In this document: piece after piece, positions 7,028-16,449 of the stretch
How the letters are laid out: the number at the start of each line of letters is the position of its first letter
Numbering within the stretch: position 1 is the stretch's first letter
Assembly: GCA_002085155.1 (NCBI GenBank)
Contig: NASX01000038.1
Location: 1 to 47,897, forward strand
Origin: Sorangiineae bacterium NIC37A_2
GTDB lineage: Bacteria; Myxococcota_A; Polyangia; Polyangiales; Polyangiaceae
Length of the DNA: 47,897 nt
Direction: 5' to 3'
Notes under the pieces: generated by a model
Databases searched by the model: none
What the model saw: the letters and a program-made list of their open reading frames with translations, nothing else
What the model was told of the DNA's origin: nothing
Position numbers and translations under genes: made by a program

Positions 7028-8785
7028 GTGTTTTTGATCGATAAGCTCCTGCTCGTCGGAAGCCTCTTGATGATCCTCGGGATCCTCTCGAGCAAGTTCT
7101 CCGCTCGTGCGGGGTTGCCGGTCCTGGTCCTGTTCTTGGGCCTGGGAATGCTCGCGGGCTCCGATGGCATCGGGAAGATCGCCTTCGATAACTTCGCCAC
7201 CGCCCACGCGATTGGGACGGTGGCCTTAGCGTTCATTCTTTTCGACGGCGGTCTGCGCACCCCGCTCGAGAATCTCAAGCTCGCCTGGAGGCCTTCGGCA
7301 GCCCTCGCGACCTTGGGCGTCTTCGTGACCTCTGCGGTCACCGGCGTCGTCGCCATGTATGTCCTCGACATCTCGCTGCTCGAAGGGCTCTTGCTGGGTA
7401 GCATTGTTGGGTCGACGGACGCGGCGGCGGTGTTCGCGCTGCTTCGCTCCGCGGGGGTTCATTTGCGCAAGCGCATCGGGGCGACCCTCGAGATTGAGAG
7501 CGGGGCCAACGACCCGATGGCGATCTTTCTGACCGTCGGATTGATCGAGGTGCTCACTGGGGAGGTCGAGCTCGGTCCGGGGCTCTTGCGCCTATTTGTG
7601 ATGCAGATGGGCGTGGGGTTGGGCGTGGGATTCCTCTTGGGGAAGCTGTCGGTCCGCCTCATCAATCGCATCAACCTGGCGGCCGCTGGCCTCTATCCGG
7701 TGCTCACCGCCGCCTGCGGTGTATTTTCGTTTGGACTCGCGGCGGCCCTCGACGGGAGCGGGTTCCTCGCTGTGTATATCGCGGGGATCGTCCTTGGGAA
7801 CAGCAAGCTCGTGTTCCAGAAAGGGACCCTCTTGTTCCACGACGGAATCGCCTGGGCGGGGCAGATCGTGATGTTCGTCGTGCTCGGGTTGCTCTCGTCC
7901 CCCCGGGCCCTGCTTGAGGTCGCGGGGCCGAGTCTCTTGGTCGCTGTGGCTCTGACCTTCCTGGCGCGGCCGCTCGCGGTGCTGCCGATCCTCCTCCCGT
8001 TCAAGTTCAGCGCCCGTGAGCTCACGCTGATCAGCTGGGTCGGGTTGAAAGGCGCGGTTCCGATCATTTTGGCAACCTACCCGCTGATGTCGAACCTGGA
8101 GGCGGGATCAAAGATCTTCAACGTTGTCTTCTTCGTCGTGCTCATTTCGGCACTGGTCCAAGGTGGAACTCTGCCTTGGATGGCGCGAACCTTGGGTCTA
8201 GAAGAGCCTCCGACGCCGGAACCTCCGCTCTCTCTGGAGATCATGGCGCTCCAGGACGTCGACGCCGAGATCATCGACTACGCGGTAGGGGACGAGTCTC
8301 CCGTCGCGGGTCGCCTGCTCCGGGACCTGGCGCTTCCGGAAGGAGCTGTCGTCGCCATGATCGCCCGGGACCGGATGCTGATTCCCCCTCGCGGCACCAC
8401 GGAGGTGCGGAGTCGGGATCATCTTTTCATCGTCGCGAACCGGGAGGCGCGAGCGCCCGTCGACGCCATCTTTGCGCGTCGCCACGGCGAGAGACTCTCG
8501 CTGCCGCGCACGGAGTTCTCATTGCGAGGAACCACGACAGTCGCGGATCTCGCGCTCATGTACGGAATCCCCCTGAACGAAGCGCCGGAGCGTACCCTGG
8601 AAGAGGTCGTGAGGCGGCATTCCATCGACGTCGTCAGCGGGACGACGGTCACCGTCGATGGGGTCCGCTTGACCGTTCGGGAGCTCGTGGAAGGAGAAGT
8701 TCTCTCCGTGGGGCTGCTTCTCGAGGACGAGTTCTTCGAATCCTCCGAGCAGCTGGGCTCCTTAGAGCCCGACGCTCACCCCTAA
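7028..8785 (+). CDS. CPA1-family K+ or Na+/H+ antiporter with RCK_C and CorC/HlyC domains (NhaP2/CvrA-like)
   Basis: 585 residues from a GTG start. About 12-13 transmembrane helices fill residues 1-385, with the CPA1 signature ESGANDP in the middle helix. Residues about 405-480 form an RCK_C/TrkA-C regulatory domain (DAEIIDYAVGDESPVAGRLL, then RDHLFIVAN). The last 90 residues resemble the CorC/HlyC-type domain found at the end of NhaP2. Known NhaP2 proteins exchange K+ or Na+ for protons and are controlled by cytosolic ligands binding the RCK_C domain. The gene's 3' end overlaps the convergent gene by 24 nt. No partner subunit is adjacent. Confidence 0.9.
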   Translation: MFLIDKLLLVGSLLMILGILSSKFSARAGLPVLVLFLGLGMLAGSDGIGKIAFDNFATAHAIGTVALAFILFDGGLRTPLENLKLAWRPSAALATLGVFVTSAVTGVVAMYVLDISLLEGLLLGSIVGSTDAAAVFALLRSAGVHLRKRIGATLEIESGANDPMAIFLTVGLIEVLTGEVELGPGLLRLFVMQMGVGLGVGFLLGKLSVRLINRINLAAAGLYPVLTAACGVFSFGLAAALDGSGFLAVYIAGIVLGNSKLVFQKGTLLFHDGIAWAGQIVMFVVLGLLSSPRALLEVAGPSLLVAVALTFLARPLAVLPILLPFKFSARELTLISWVGLKGAVPIILATYPLMSNLEAGSKIFNVVFFVVLISALVQGGTLPWMARTLGLEEPPTPEPPLSLEIMALQDVDAEIIDYAVGDESPVAGRLLRDLALPEGAVVAMIARDRMLIPPRGTTEVRSRDHLFIVANREARAPVDAIFARRHGERLSLPRTEFSLRGTTTVADLALMYGIPLNEAPERTLEEVVRRHSIDVVSGTTVTVDGVRLTVRELVEGEVLSVGLLLEDEFFESSEQLGSLEPDAHP

Positions 8786-9439
8786 CAGGAGCTGGCCGAT
8801 GAGCAAATTCGCGTTCTGGCGCGAGTTCCCCGAAAACGCCCAGCCGTAGCTCACGCCCCCGTGCACCGCGAACGGGGAACGGGCTCCGTAGGGCCGGTAG
8901 TAGAGGATCGCACCGTTCTTTAGGCCGAACATCTGGGAACCTAAGTCGTAGGCGGAGGCCTGGCCCTCGTCGATTCCCGGCACTGCCTGGCTTCCGATCG
9001 GCATTTGGTGCGTAAAGGCGAGGTGCACCTCGAGCTCGAGGGGGACCCGCGGCCCCCAGCGAAAGCCCACCGTCGGGCCCGCGAACCAGCGCATCCAGCC
9101 GTCGATGTCCGTGAAGGGAATGTTCTGCGTGGTCGCGAGGTCCAGCGCGAAATCAGCGCCCGCTCCGAAACCAAGGCGCACCAGGCGGCTCACGCCGTAC
9201 CCCACGTTGACCCCGAGGCGCGGGCCCAGGGCCATGCCTCCGGCTTCATAGTTCCCTGCAGTTCGTGAATGGGTCAGGAGGGCGAACCCGGCGGGAGCGA
9301 CCGAAGCGTCCACCCGGGCGAGCACTTCATGAGTCACGGGTCTCCGCGCCCTCGCAGCCGTCTCAGCCAGTGCTTGGTCGGGCCAAGCCAATACCCCCAA
9401 ACCGCAGAAAACAAGCGAAGCCAAAGCCGTAAGTTTCAT
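8762..9439 (-). CDS. secreted or outer-membrane-like protein of unknown function
   Basis: 225 residues from the ATG at 9439, chosen because MKLTALASLVFCGLGVLAWPDQALA is a clean Sec signal peptide with an ALA cleavage site; an upstream in-frame ATG would add a basic, non-signal stretch. The mature part has alternating hydrophobic and polar residues with Gly/aromatic turns (LGPRLGVNVGYGVS, VGFRWGPRVPLELEVHLAF) and ends LIGQLLLGVSVGL, all consistent with a small beta-barrel. No conserved enzyme motif was recognised. It converges on the CPA1 antiporter, overlapping its end by 24 nt, and faces the aquaporin gene across a 359-bp divergent gap. Confidence 0.72.
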   Translation of the reverse strand: MKLTALASLVFCGLGVLAWPDQALAETAARARRPVTHEVLARVDASVAPAGFALLTHSRTAGNYEAGGMALGPRLGVNVGYGVSRLVRLGFGAGADFALDLATTQNIPFTDIDGWMRWFAGPTVGFRWGPRVPLELEVHLAFTHQMPIGSQAVPGIDEGQASAYDLGSQMFGLKNGAILYYRPYGARSPFAVHGGVSYGWAFSGNSRQNANLLIGQLLLGVSVGL

Positions 9440-9798
9440 GGGTCCACGTCTAGCACGCCTTTTTTGTTCGCGACTGGATTCGAGCAACCTCTGTCACAAT
9501 GGCGGGCGAGCCGCGCTCCCCACGATTCACTTTGTTGTCACTTCTGTAACGAGTGGCCCGGGTGAGCTCTCATAGCGTCGGAGTTGGGCGGCGGGCCAAC
9601 GGAGACACTCGGTGAGCCAGCGGCGCGCGAAAATGCGCGGGAGGGTAGCCGCCCCGAGAGCGGGCCGAGAGAACGTGCGCGCTCTCGAGTGAGTTAGGGT
9701 GTGCTGATGTGACCCCTCGACGACTCTATCGAAGCTCTGGTAATGATGATGAGAAAATTGGGGTAACCGCGAGTGCGGACCAGAAGAAGGAGCTCACT
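9440..9798. other. divergent intergenic region before the aquaporin gene
   Basis: No convincing gene here. The stretch has GC-rich blocks with a modest inverted repeat (GAGAGCG near 9656 with CGCTCTC near 9680). The last 30 nt carry the AAGGAG ribosome site of the aquaporin. In-frame codons upstream of the aquaporin ATG are open to 9709 but have no ribosome site. Confidence 0.5.
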
Positions 9799-10488
9799 AT
9801 GAAACAGTACGTCGCAGAGTTGATCGGTACGTTTTGGCTCGTGTTTGGGGGATGCGGGAGCGCGGTCTTGGCGGCGGCTTTCCCCGAAGTGGGCATTGGA
9901 CTCTTGGGAGTCTCGTTCGCTTTCGGCCTGACGGTTCTGACCATGGCCTATACCATCGGGCCGATCTCCGGCTGCCACCTGAACCCTGCCGTTTCCGTCG
10001 GCCTCCTTGTCGCCGGGCGTTTCCCGGCGAATCGACTGGCTCCCTACATCGTCGCGCAGGTCATTGGTGCGATCCTCGCGGGCGGCGTCCTCTACGTCAT
10101 CGCGAGCGGTGCACCAGGCTTTGACGTGCACGCGGGCTTCGCGTCGAACGGGTATGGGGACCATTCCCCGGGGAACTACTCGCTCGTTGCAGCTCTAGTT
10201 GCTGAGATCGTGCTCACCTGGATCTTCTTGTTCGTGATCCTCGGCTCGACGGACGAAAGGGCCCCCGCCGGTTTCGCTCCGATCGCGATCGGCCTCTGCC
10301 TGACATTGATCCACCTGATCAGCATCCCCGTAACCAACACGTCAGTGAACCCTGCCCGAAGCACTGGAGTTGCCCTCTTTGCGGGCGGCTGGGCCATCGA
10401 GCAGCTCTGGCTTTTCTGGGTCGCTCCGATCATCGGAGGCGCGCTCGGGGCCGTGACTTACAAGGCGATTTTCGCCGCTGAGAAGTGA
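9799..10488 (+). CDS. aqpZ: aquaporin Z-type water channel (MIP family)
   Basis: 229 residues from the ATG preceded by AAGGAG, which also aligns with the usual AqpZ start. Six hydrophobic helices and two half-helices with NPA boxes are visible: HLNPAVS (Asn62-Ala64) and [11 protein letters not shown] (Asn184-Ala186). The selectivity filter residues are those of water-specific AqpZ: Phe42, His172, Thr181 and Arg187. A glycerol facilitator would have Gly instead of His and an Asp after the second NPA, so water transport is the supported role. It is a single gene closed by a perfect intrinsic terminator. Confidence 0.95.
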   Translation: MKQYVAELIGTFWLVFGGCGSAVLAAAFPEVGIGLLGVSFAFGLTVLTMAYTIGPISGCHLNPAVSVGLLVAGRFPANRLAPYIVAQVIGAILAGGVLYVIASGAPGFDVHAGFASNGYGDHSPGNYSLVAALVAEIVLTWIFLFVILGSTDERAPAGFAPIAIGLCLTLIHLISIPVTNTSVNPARSTGVALFAGGWAIEQLWLFWVAPIIGGALGAVTYKAIFAAEK

Positions 10489-10498
10489 GAACAAGCTC

Positions 10499-10532
10499 GC
10501 TCGGGCTCTCTTTCGAGAGCCCGAGCCTTTTT
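10499..10532 (+). terminator. intrinsic terminator of the aquaporin gene
   Basis: A perfect 12-bp stem (GCTCGGGCTCTC with GAGAGCCCGAGC) closes on a TTTC loop and is followed by CTTTTTG. It begins 11 nt after the aquaporin stop. The convergent lipoprotein gene ends 9 nt beyond it, so the hairpin may serve both, but only the plus strand has the T tract. Confidence 0.92.
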
Positions 10533-10540
10533 GTGCCGAC

Positions 10541-11485
10541 TTACTTCAGGAGGTTGTTTGCCTCGAGCTCCTGCATCGAGTTCGAGACATTGATCATTGT
10601 GTTGTACGCGTTGATGAGGTCGTCGTGATGCTTCGCGATAGCCTCGGCGTTGTCGGGGGTCTCGGCGAAGGTCCGCGAGGCTTTGGTCGCGATGGAGTGG
10701 AAGCGCTCGACCTGCGTCATGTAGGCCTTGAAGGTCGCGTTGAGCTGGTCGCCCTTTCCGTCAGCGAACCCCTTCAGCGAGGAGTAGATCTCGTTCAGCT
10801 TCGCGAATGACTTCTCGAAGCGCGCCTTGTCGACGCCCTTGAGCAGCTGGTTTGCCTCGAAGTTGAAGGCGCGGAACCAGTAGCTGTAACCTTTGTCCGC
10901 TTCGTATTTCTTGAGCTCGGCGAGGGTCTGCTGGCGCTCAACCTCCGAGAGGGCGTTTTCGAGCTTCTCCATGTTCGCCTGATACGAACCGGCCAGCTTC
11001 ACCATCTTCTCGTGAAGCTCCTTGCCCTTGGCGCCGCCGTCATCCTTGAAGTTCTCGGCGTCGTAGTATTTGTGGGCTTCGGCGAAGGTCGCCACGATTT
11101 GCTCGAGATCGGCGACCGCAGCGTCGGCGAGCGGACCCAGGTGCGTAAGCTTGCTGGAGGCGCCCTTCTTGGCTTCGGCAAATTGTTTCTTGGCCGCGTC
11201 GAGGGCGGTGGAGGCGAAGTTTTGGCGGGGGAAGAGGGTGTACTTCTTTCCGGCCTCGGGGCCCTCTTCGGGGATCTTGCTCATATACTCGGTGAGACAT
11301 TCATGAGGCTTGCCGATGATGGTGTTGAAGCCTTCCGCGTAGTGACCCATGACGGACATGTCTTGGTCGCTGACCGCCGGAGCAGCGGAATCTTCCTTCT
11401 CAGGAAGCACTTTGTTGAGCTTGCTGCAGCCGGATGCGCCGAGGATCAGCACCAAAGCTAGAGAGGGGATCGTGTAGTATTTCAT
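10541..11485 (-). CDS. DUF3829/YiiG-family lipoprotein
   Basis: 314 residues from the ATG at 11485; the signal MKYYTIPSLALVLILGASGC ends in a lipobox with Cys20, which decides this start over an ATG 23 codons upstream. The mature protein is strongly helical and charged, with Ala/Lys/Glu-rich stretches over about residues 60-310 and no enzyme motif. Length, lipobox and phrases such as YAEGFNTIIG and KKYEADKGYSYWFRAFNFEANQLL fit the YiiG/DUF3829 family, whose function is not known. It is anchored in a membrane facing the periplasm. It faces the U32 gene across a 354-bp divergent region. Confidence 0.8.
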   Translation of the reverse strand: MKYYTIPSLALVLILGASGCSKLNKVLPEKEDSAAPAVSDQDMSVMGHYAEGFNTIIGKPHECLTEYMSKIPEEGPEAGKKYTLFPRQNFASTALDAAKKQFAEAKKGASSKLTHLGPLADAAVADLEQIVATFAEAHKYYDAENFKDDGGAKGKELHEKMVKLAGSYQANMEKLENALSEVERQQTLAELKKYEADKGYSYWFRAFNFEANQLLKGVDKARFEKSFAKLNEIYSSLKGFADGKGDQLNATFKAYMTQVERFHSIATKASRTFAETPDNAEAIAKHHDDLINAYNTMINVSNSMQELEANNLLK

Positions 11486-11839
11486 GATAGTCTTTCGTGT
11501 ATCCGTATGGGTCTTCCCAAGGTGTGTGAACACCGGTCCAATCCACCTCCCCACCGTGAGTGATCAGGGAGAGAAAATAGATCGGACCTATCACCCTCGT
11601 AGCAATCTTTTGCAAGTCCTACAATGGGGATCCCCTAGGGGGCCTTCGAGGTAGCGGCTGTCTTCATGACCACGCACGCGCGATCTCGCGCGCGGAGCGA
11701 GATGAGCTTTGGACTGGGGGGCGAGGCGATTCCTTGGCCTTGGGAGCGAGCCGATCTTGGGGGCGGGAGAACCATGGCGCGCGGACGGGGGGTTGGGGCT
11801 CGGGCGACTCGTGCTACAGGGCCGGGACCCAAGGACGAG
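11486..11839. other. divergent intergenic region with overlapping palindromes
   Basis: No gene supported. At 11626-11641 two perfect palindromes overlap, GGGGATCCCC and CCCCTAGGGG. Directly before them on the plus strand stands TACAAT (11620-11625), a fair -10 box, but I see no convincing -35 box at the right spacing. Codons in frame with the U32 gene are open from 11666 but Arg-rich and unlike the family. Confidence 0.4.
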
Positions 11840-14428
11840 ATGACAGCTGTTTCAGCCCAGACCAGCGGACAGGCCCCGCTCGGGCGCCCCGAGATCCTTG
11901 CGCCTGCGGGGACCCTGGAGTCGTTTGCTGCGGCGCTCGCGAGTCGAGCGGACGCCGTCTATCTCGGGCTCGCGGAGGGGTTCAACGCGCGGAGCCGCTC
12001 GACCGCTTTTCGACTCGACGATCTGCCTACGCTGGTGGCCCGGGCTCACGCCGCGAACGTCCGCCTCTACCTGACGATCAACACGCTGGTGTTCGAGCGC
12101 GAGCTCCCCGCTCTCGAGGAACTCTTGCGCAAAGTGATCGCGAGCGGCGTCGACGCTCTCATCATTCAAGACCCCGCGACCGCGTTCCTGGCGCGACGGC
12201 TCTCCAAGGCGATCCGCTTGCACGCGAGCACGCAGATGACGATCTCGAGCGCGGAAGCGGCGACCTTCGCAGCCACGCTCGGCATGGATCGGGTGGTCTT
12301 GCCGAGGGAGCTCTCCGTTCAGGAGATCGCGCGCTTTACGCGGGAGAGTTCCCTCGAGAGCGAGGTGTTCGTTCACGGCGCGCTCTGTATGGCCTGGAGT
12401 GGACAATGCCTGACGAGCGAGGCGTTCTCGGAGCGCTCGGCGAATCGTGGTCAATGTTCCCAGGCCTGCCGTATGCCCTACGAGGCGATCGTCGATGGCA
12501 AGAAACTCGAGCTCGGTGACCTCCGTTATCTGCTCAGTCCTCAGGATCTGGCCGCCCACGAAGTGCTCCCCGAGCTCATGGCAGCCGGCGTGAAGAGCCT
12601 GAAGATCGAGGGCCGCTACAAGGGCCCAGCCTACGTGAGCACGGCCGTCGACTCTTTTCGCAACTTCCGCGATGCGCTTCTGCGCGGGGTGACCGAAGAG
12701 GACTACCGAACTCTCGACCGGGACGTGAAGAGAACTCAGCTCACCTTCTCTCGGGGGGACTCGCTGGGCTTTCTCCGGGGCGACAATCATCAAGCGCTGG
12801 TCGTCGGCACCACACCGAAACACCGAGGCCTTGCGGTCGGAGCTGTGAGAGAGGTGCGCTCCGGGCGGGTGGTAGTGGAGCTCGGCGGCGGGGAGGGAGC
12901 GCTCGAGTCTCTGCGTCCGGGAGTCGGGGTGAAGTTTGAGCCGGTCGGGCGCAGCGCTCCGGAATTTGATCCGGAGGACGCGCCTGGGGGACCGCTCTTT
13001 CGCGCGCGGTCTCTTGGAAAGGGACTCGTCGAGCTTGGTTTTGGCCAACCGGGTCCCGACCTCCGCCGCGTGCGCATCGGCGATGAGGTGCGTTTGACGG
13101 GCGATCCTGAGATCACCCGCGAAGTGGAGCAGCTGCTCGAGCGAGGGGTGAGTGGACGCATCGGTCTTGTGCTCACGATCTCCGGAGGGGAAGGCGAGGC
13201 CCTCTGCGTCGAAGCACGCGCGACCGAGTCCGTCGTGCCGCTCTCGGCGAGCGTCCTTTCGGGCATGAAGCTCACGCGCGCCCGCGGCGGGGCGGGCCTC
13301 GACGAGGCACTGCTTCGAGACAAGCTCGGAGGATTCGGAGGAACCCCTTTCCGACTCGAGGCGCTCGAGCTGAGCGCGCTCGCGCCGGGGCTCTATTTGC
13401 CGGTTTCTGAGCTCAAGCGCCTGCGCAGAGAACTCGCCGAAACCCTCGAAGTTCGACTTCGGTCGCCGCGTCCCTTGCTGATCGAAGCTGGCTCGGGTTT
13501 GCCGAAACTCTTCGAAGAGCTCAGCGCGCCTGTGACGGCGGATGTCGGGGCTCCTGTGCTCGTGCCTCTGTGTCGCACGGAGGAACAGCTCGAGGCTGTG
13601 ATCGCGAGCGGGCTCGGACCGGGCGCTGAGGTCGAGCTCGATTGGATGGAGATGGTCGGGCTTGGGCGCGCTGTCGAGCGTGCTCGGAGCGCCGGGCTGC
13701 GCGTCACTTTGGCCACTGTGCGCGTGCAGAAGCCGGGAGAAGAGGCCTTCGACAGGCGCATCGCGCGCCTCGAGCCAGAAGGCGTCCTCGTGCGCCATTT
13801 CGGCGCGCTCATGCATTTTTCACGGAACCGAGTGGAAAATGGTGCGCGCAAGCTCGCGGTTCATGGCGACTTCTCGCTCAATGTCACAAACTCTCTCACC
13901 GCGCTCCATTTGCTGGGGCTCGGTCTCGAAACCGTCACCGCCTCCCACGATCTCAGCAAAGATCAGCTCCTCGACCTGCTTGAGCGGGTTCCTCGGGGCC
14001 GCGTCGCGATCACTCTCCATCACCACATCGCGACCTTCCACAACTCCCATTGCGTCTACGCGCATATCCTGAGCGAAGGGACCGATTATCGCTCCTGTGG
14101 TCGCCCTTGCGAGGAGCACCGGGTCGCTCTCCGCGACTACGCCGGCCACGAACATCCTGTTGTGGTCGACGTGAGCTGTCGCAATACGATGTTTAACGCT
14201 CTCGCTCAGAGCGCGGCTCCGCTCGTTCCGAAGCTCCTCGAGCTCGGGGTGCGCCGCTATCGCGTCGAGTTTGTCTGGGAAAAGCCGCGCGAAGTGACCC
14301 AGACTCTGCTCGCTTATCGGCAACTATTGGCCGGCGAAGTGAGCCCGAGCCAGGCCCTCGAAGCGGCCTGCGTGCACGAGCGTTACGGCGTGACGACGCC
14401 GCTCAAGCTGCGCAAACAGGCGCGGTGA
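11840..14428 (+). CDS. U32 family protein, RlhA-type with duplicated domain
   Basis: 862 residues from the ATG preceded by AAGGACGAG; the family start motif RPEILAPAGTLESF follows at residue 14. The first U32 domain runs to about residue 310 and includes the Cys cluster HGALCMAWSGQC ... GQCSQACRMPY, which in U32 proteins binds an Fe-S cluster, then LKIEGRYKGPAYV. A middle region of DUF3656 type follows. The C-terminal third is a second, diverged U32 half with its own Cys set (HNSHCVYAH, YRSCGRPCEEH, VDVSCRN). E. coli RlhA, of this type, hydroxylates C2501 of 23S rRNA; other relatives act on tRNA or in ubiquinone synthesis. RNA modification is the best guess; peptidase activity is unproven for this group. 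Confidence 0.88.
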   Translation: MTAVSAQTSGQAPLGRPEILAPAGTLESFAAALASRADAVYLGLAEGFNARSRSTAFRLDDLPTLVARAHAANVRLYLTINTLVFERELPALEELLRKVIASGVDALIIQDPATAFLARRLSKAIRLHASTQMTISSAEAATFAATLGMDRVVLPRELSVQEIARFTRESSLESEVFVHGALCMAWSGQCLTSEAFSERSANRGQCSQACRMPYEAIVDGKKLELGDLRYLLSPQDLAAHEVLPELMAAGVKSLKIEGRYKGPAYVSTAVDSFRNFRDALLRGVTEEDYRTLDRDVKRTQLTFSRGDSLGFLRGDNHQALVVGTTPKHRGLAVGAVREVRSGRVVVELGGGEGALESLRPGVGVKFEPVGRSAPEFDPEDAPGGPLFRARSLGKGLVELGFGQPGPDLRRVRIGDEVRLTGDPEITREVEQLLERGVSGRIGLVLTISGGEGEALCVEARATESVVPLSASVLSGMKLTRARGGAGLDEALLRDKLGGFGGTPFRLEALELSALAPGLYLPVSELKRLRRELAETLEVRLRSPRPLLIEAGSGLPKLFEELSAPVTADVGAPVLVPLCRTEEQLEAVIASGLGPGAEVELDWMEMVGLGRAVERARSAGLRVTLATVRVQKPGEEAFDRRIARLEPEGVLVRHFGALMHFSRNRVENGARKLAVHGDFSLNVTNSLTALHLLGLGLETVTASHDLSKDQLLDLLERVPRGRVAITLHHHIATFHNSHCVYAHILSEGTDYRSCGRPCEEHRVALRDYAGHEHPVVVDVSCRNTMFNALAQSAAPLVPKLLELGVRRYRVEFVWEKPREVTQTLLAYRQLLAGEVSPSQALEAACVHERYGVTTPLKLRKQAR

Positions 14429-14453
14429 TCTCGTCGAGTTCGCTCCTCGGCCC

Positions 14454-14533
14454 GCTCAAGGGCCCCCGGAGAACGGGCTCTTGAGCGCGCACAAAAGGGA
14501 GAGCGCCCACCCCCCGCGAGGGAAGTGGGCGCT
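14454..14533. terminator. two consecutive hairpins between convergent genes
   Basis: Hairpin 1 (14454-14486) pairs GCTCAAGGGCCC with GGGCTCTTGAGC, 12 bp with one G-T pair and a 9-nt loop. Hairpin 2 (14502-14533) pairs AGCGCCCAC with GTGGGCGCT across a 14-nt loop. They fill the 125 bp between the U32 and serine hydrolase stops. Neither has a T tract, so a bidirectional, GC-rich terminator is only a likely role. Confidence 0.55.
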
Positions 14534-14553
14534 GTCGGTTGACGCGGCTCAGC

Positions 14554-16449
14554 TCAGAGGCAGCTGGCGGCGGTGGTGAGAGCGTCTCGGATCGAGAGGC
14601 GAAGGGGCTCCGCTTGGGAGCCGAACAAAGCATCTCTGCCTTCAATGTGAGTAGCATTGTGGACGAACGCGCCCCAGACGTAGTCACGATAGACCATCGC
14701 TGACCCGTTGCACGACGGGATGCGCGCGATGCCGGAGATCGACGCGTTGCTTATGTCTCCCAAATCGATGAGAGGGGGAATGTAGACATGGGGGTAATAG
14801 TGGTGCCCGACTTTGTAGTGGGCGCGCAGCATGTTGTTGAACGCGTTGATCTGAGAGGACGTTCTCCCCAACGCGGTGCCTTCTTCGATGACAATGTTCT
14901 TCAGGGCGTCGAGCGCACTCGCCGAGCCGCCGTCCGCGGGCATACGAGAGAACAGCGCGTCGCGACTGCTCGACTGCACGAAGATGGAGCCATCCATGAT
15001 CCCTTCGTAGAGCCGCAGGGCGTCCCGCAGTGACCAACGGTTTGCGAAGGTCGGGCATCCCGGATAGTCCACGATGTGGATTTTTTGCATGCCTAGGTCG
15101 CGTCCGAACTGTTCGAGGACGGGCTTGCTAAAGAGGTCCATGAACGCTCGGGTTCGATAATTGTCAGATAGGACTTGCATGTGCCAAATCGCGTCTCCCA
15201 TCGACTCCTGAGTGCTCAGAAGAGTCGCGTTCTGGGGGCAATCGACGTTTCCGGGATCATACATGTTGATCGGCGTGTTCAGGGTGAACGCTGCATGCTC
15301 CATCCCTCGCAGGGCGTGAACGGCGATGAGCGTCTTGATCGAGCTCGCAGGATCGTACGCGTAGTCGACGTTCATGCTGCGCTCGATGGGTCCGCCGACG
15401 CGCTTCACCATGAAGCCGAGCTCGCCACGCGGCGAAGAGCCGCGCAATCGCGAGCGGAGCCGAATTGCCTCGGCGTCGGAGTTCTCGATATGCAGCGAGA
15501 CGAAGCGGTTCGGTCCGAGGTATTTCACGTCGAAGACGCGTGTACCCATGGCCTCGGCGCGGGCGTTGACCTCAGCTTCGTTGAAGCCATTCCACCACTC
15601 CCAGAACGTGCCCTCACAGGGCAGGAGCAGAACGTCGAAGTTCTCCTCTGGGGTCGGGTTGATGCTGGTGAGGCAGCCTCCGGTGAAGTTGACGATGGCG
15701 TCGACCTGGGGACTGGTCCGGTCGAAGTACCACCACCAGGCTTTCCCGTCGGCGCCCGAGTTCTCGATGAAAACTGCGGTGTACTTCTTTACGCCATCTT
15801 CGATGTACGATTGCAGGTCGATCGGGCGAGCACCATTGGCCGACGCGATCTCCCCAAGTTCCTCAGGGGTCTTGCCATGAGCCCACCACCAGTTCTTGGC
15901 GTTGGCGCCCGTGTTGGGGACCATAATGGCGGCGAAGCGAGTCCCCGCGGCGGTCTGATAGGCGTGGACGTCGACGATGCGTAGGTTCTGCGAGGCCGTA
16001 GTCACTTCAAGTTGATAGGCGGTTGCGCCGTGGATCCATGAGCTCGTCTGGGCGTGGCTGCCGGTGTTCTGAACCGCCGCGACGGTGAAGAGAAGAGGGG
16101 ACGCGCTCTGGACTTGAAGGCTGACCAAGCGAAAGCCGCTATTGATGAGTGCGTTGACCTGAGCAGAGGTCTGGCCTGTTCGAAACGCCCACTGCGTCGG
16201 CGTCGTGTTGTGCCAGCCATCGACCACAGCTTGATCTGTTTCTCGGACATCCTCCGCCAGGAGGACGCCACCTCCAGTTGGCTCTCCGGAGTCCTCCTCC
16301 TCACCAGTGCTCGGCGCCGCTTCGTAGTCGACCGGGGAGAATTCGTCCTCGCCCGTCCAGACGACTCCTTCGCCGCAACCGGACAAAACCAGGGAAAATA
16401 AGCCAAACCAAGCGCTCAGGGATCGTACTTTTTGGGTTCTTGCGAACAT
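14554..16449 (-). CDS. lipoprotein: tandem BTRD1-like repeats plus beta-lactamase-fold serine hydrolase (polyglycine-hydrolase-like)
   Basis: 631 residues. The signal ends in the lipobox LVLSGC (Cys25), followed by an acidic linker to about 75. Residues 105-327 contain about five repeats of 45-50 residues with a shared pattern: a strand such as RIVDVHAY, then FAAIMVPNTG, then KNWWWAHGKTPEE. This matches the bacterial tandem repeat domain 1 family. Residues 355-631 are a class A beta-lactamase-like hydrolase: PASSIKTLIAVHAL gives the S-x-x-K motif (Ser369, Lys372) and LSDNYRT the S-x-N motif (Ser428-Asn430). No clear KTG box is seen. This architecture is that of fungal and bacterial polyglycine hydrolases, which cut Gly-Gly bonds in flexible linkers. 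The substrate here is inferred, not shown. AAAGGC precedes the ATG. Confidence 0.8.
   Translation of the reverse strand: MFARTQKVRSLSAWFGLFSLVLSGCGEGVVWTGEDEFSPVDYEAAPSTGEEEDSGEPTGGGVLLAEDVRETDQAVVDGWHNTTPTQWAFRTGQTSAQVNALINSGFRLVSLQVQSASPLLFTVAAVQNTGSHAQTSSWIHGATAYQLEVTTASQNLRIVDVHAYQTAAGTRFAAIMVPNTGANAKNWWWAHGKTPEELGEIASANGARPIDLQSYIEDGVKKYTAVFIENSGADGKAWWWYFDRTSPQVDAIVNFTGGCLTSINPTPEENFDVLLLPCEGTFWEWWNGFNEAEVNARAEAMGTRVFDVKYLGPNRFVSLHIENSDAEAIRLRSRLRGSSPRGELGFMVKRVGGPIERSMNVDYAYDPASSIKTLIAVHALRGMEHAAFTLNTPINMYDPGNVDCPQNATLLSTQESMGDAIWHMQVLSDNYRTRAFMDLFSKPVLEQFGRDLGMQKIHIVDYPGCPTFANRWSLRDALRLYEGIMDGSIFVQSSSRDALFSRMPADGGSASALDALKNIVIEEGTALGRTSSQINAFNNMLRAHYKVGHHYYPHVYIPPLIDLGDISNASISGIARIPSCNGSAMVYRDYVWGAFVHNATHIEGRDALFGSQAEPLRLSIRDALTTAASCL

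Noticed and set aside
11852-13816. Long minus-strand open frame of 654 codons opposite the U32 gene
   Set aside because: It is the antisense of a well-supported gene; composition is Arg/His/Glu-rich with no domain, a common artefact of GC-rich third positions.
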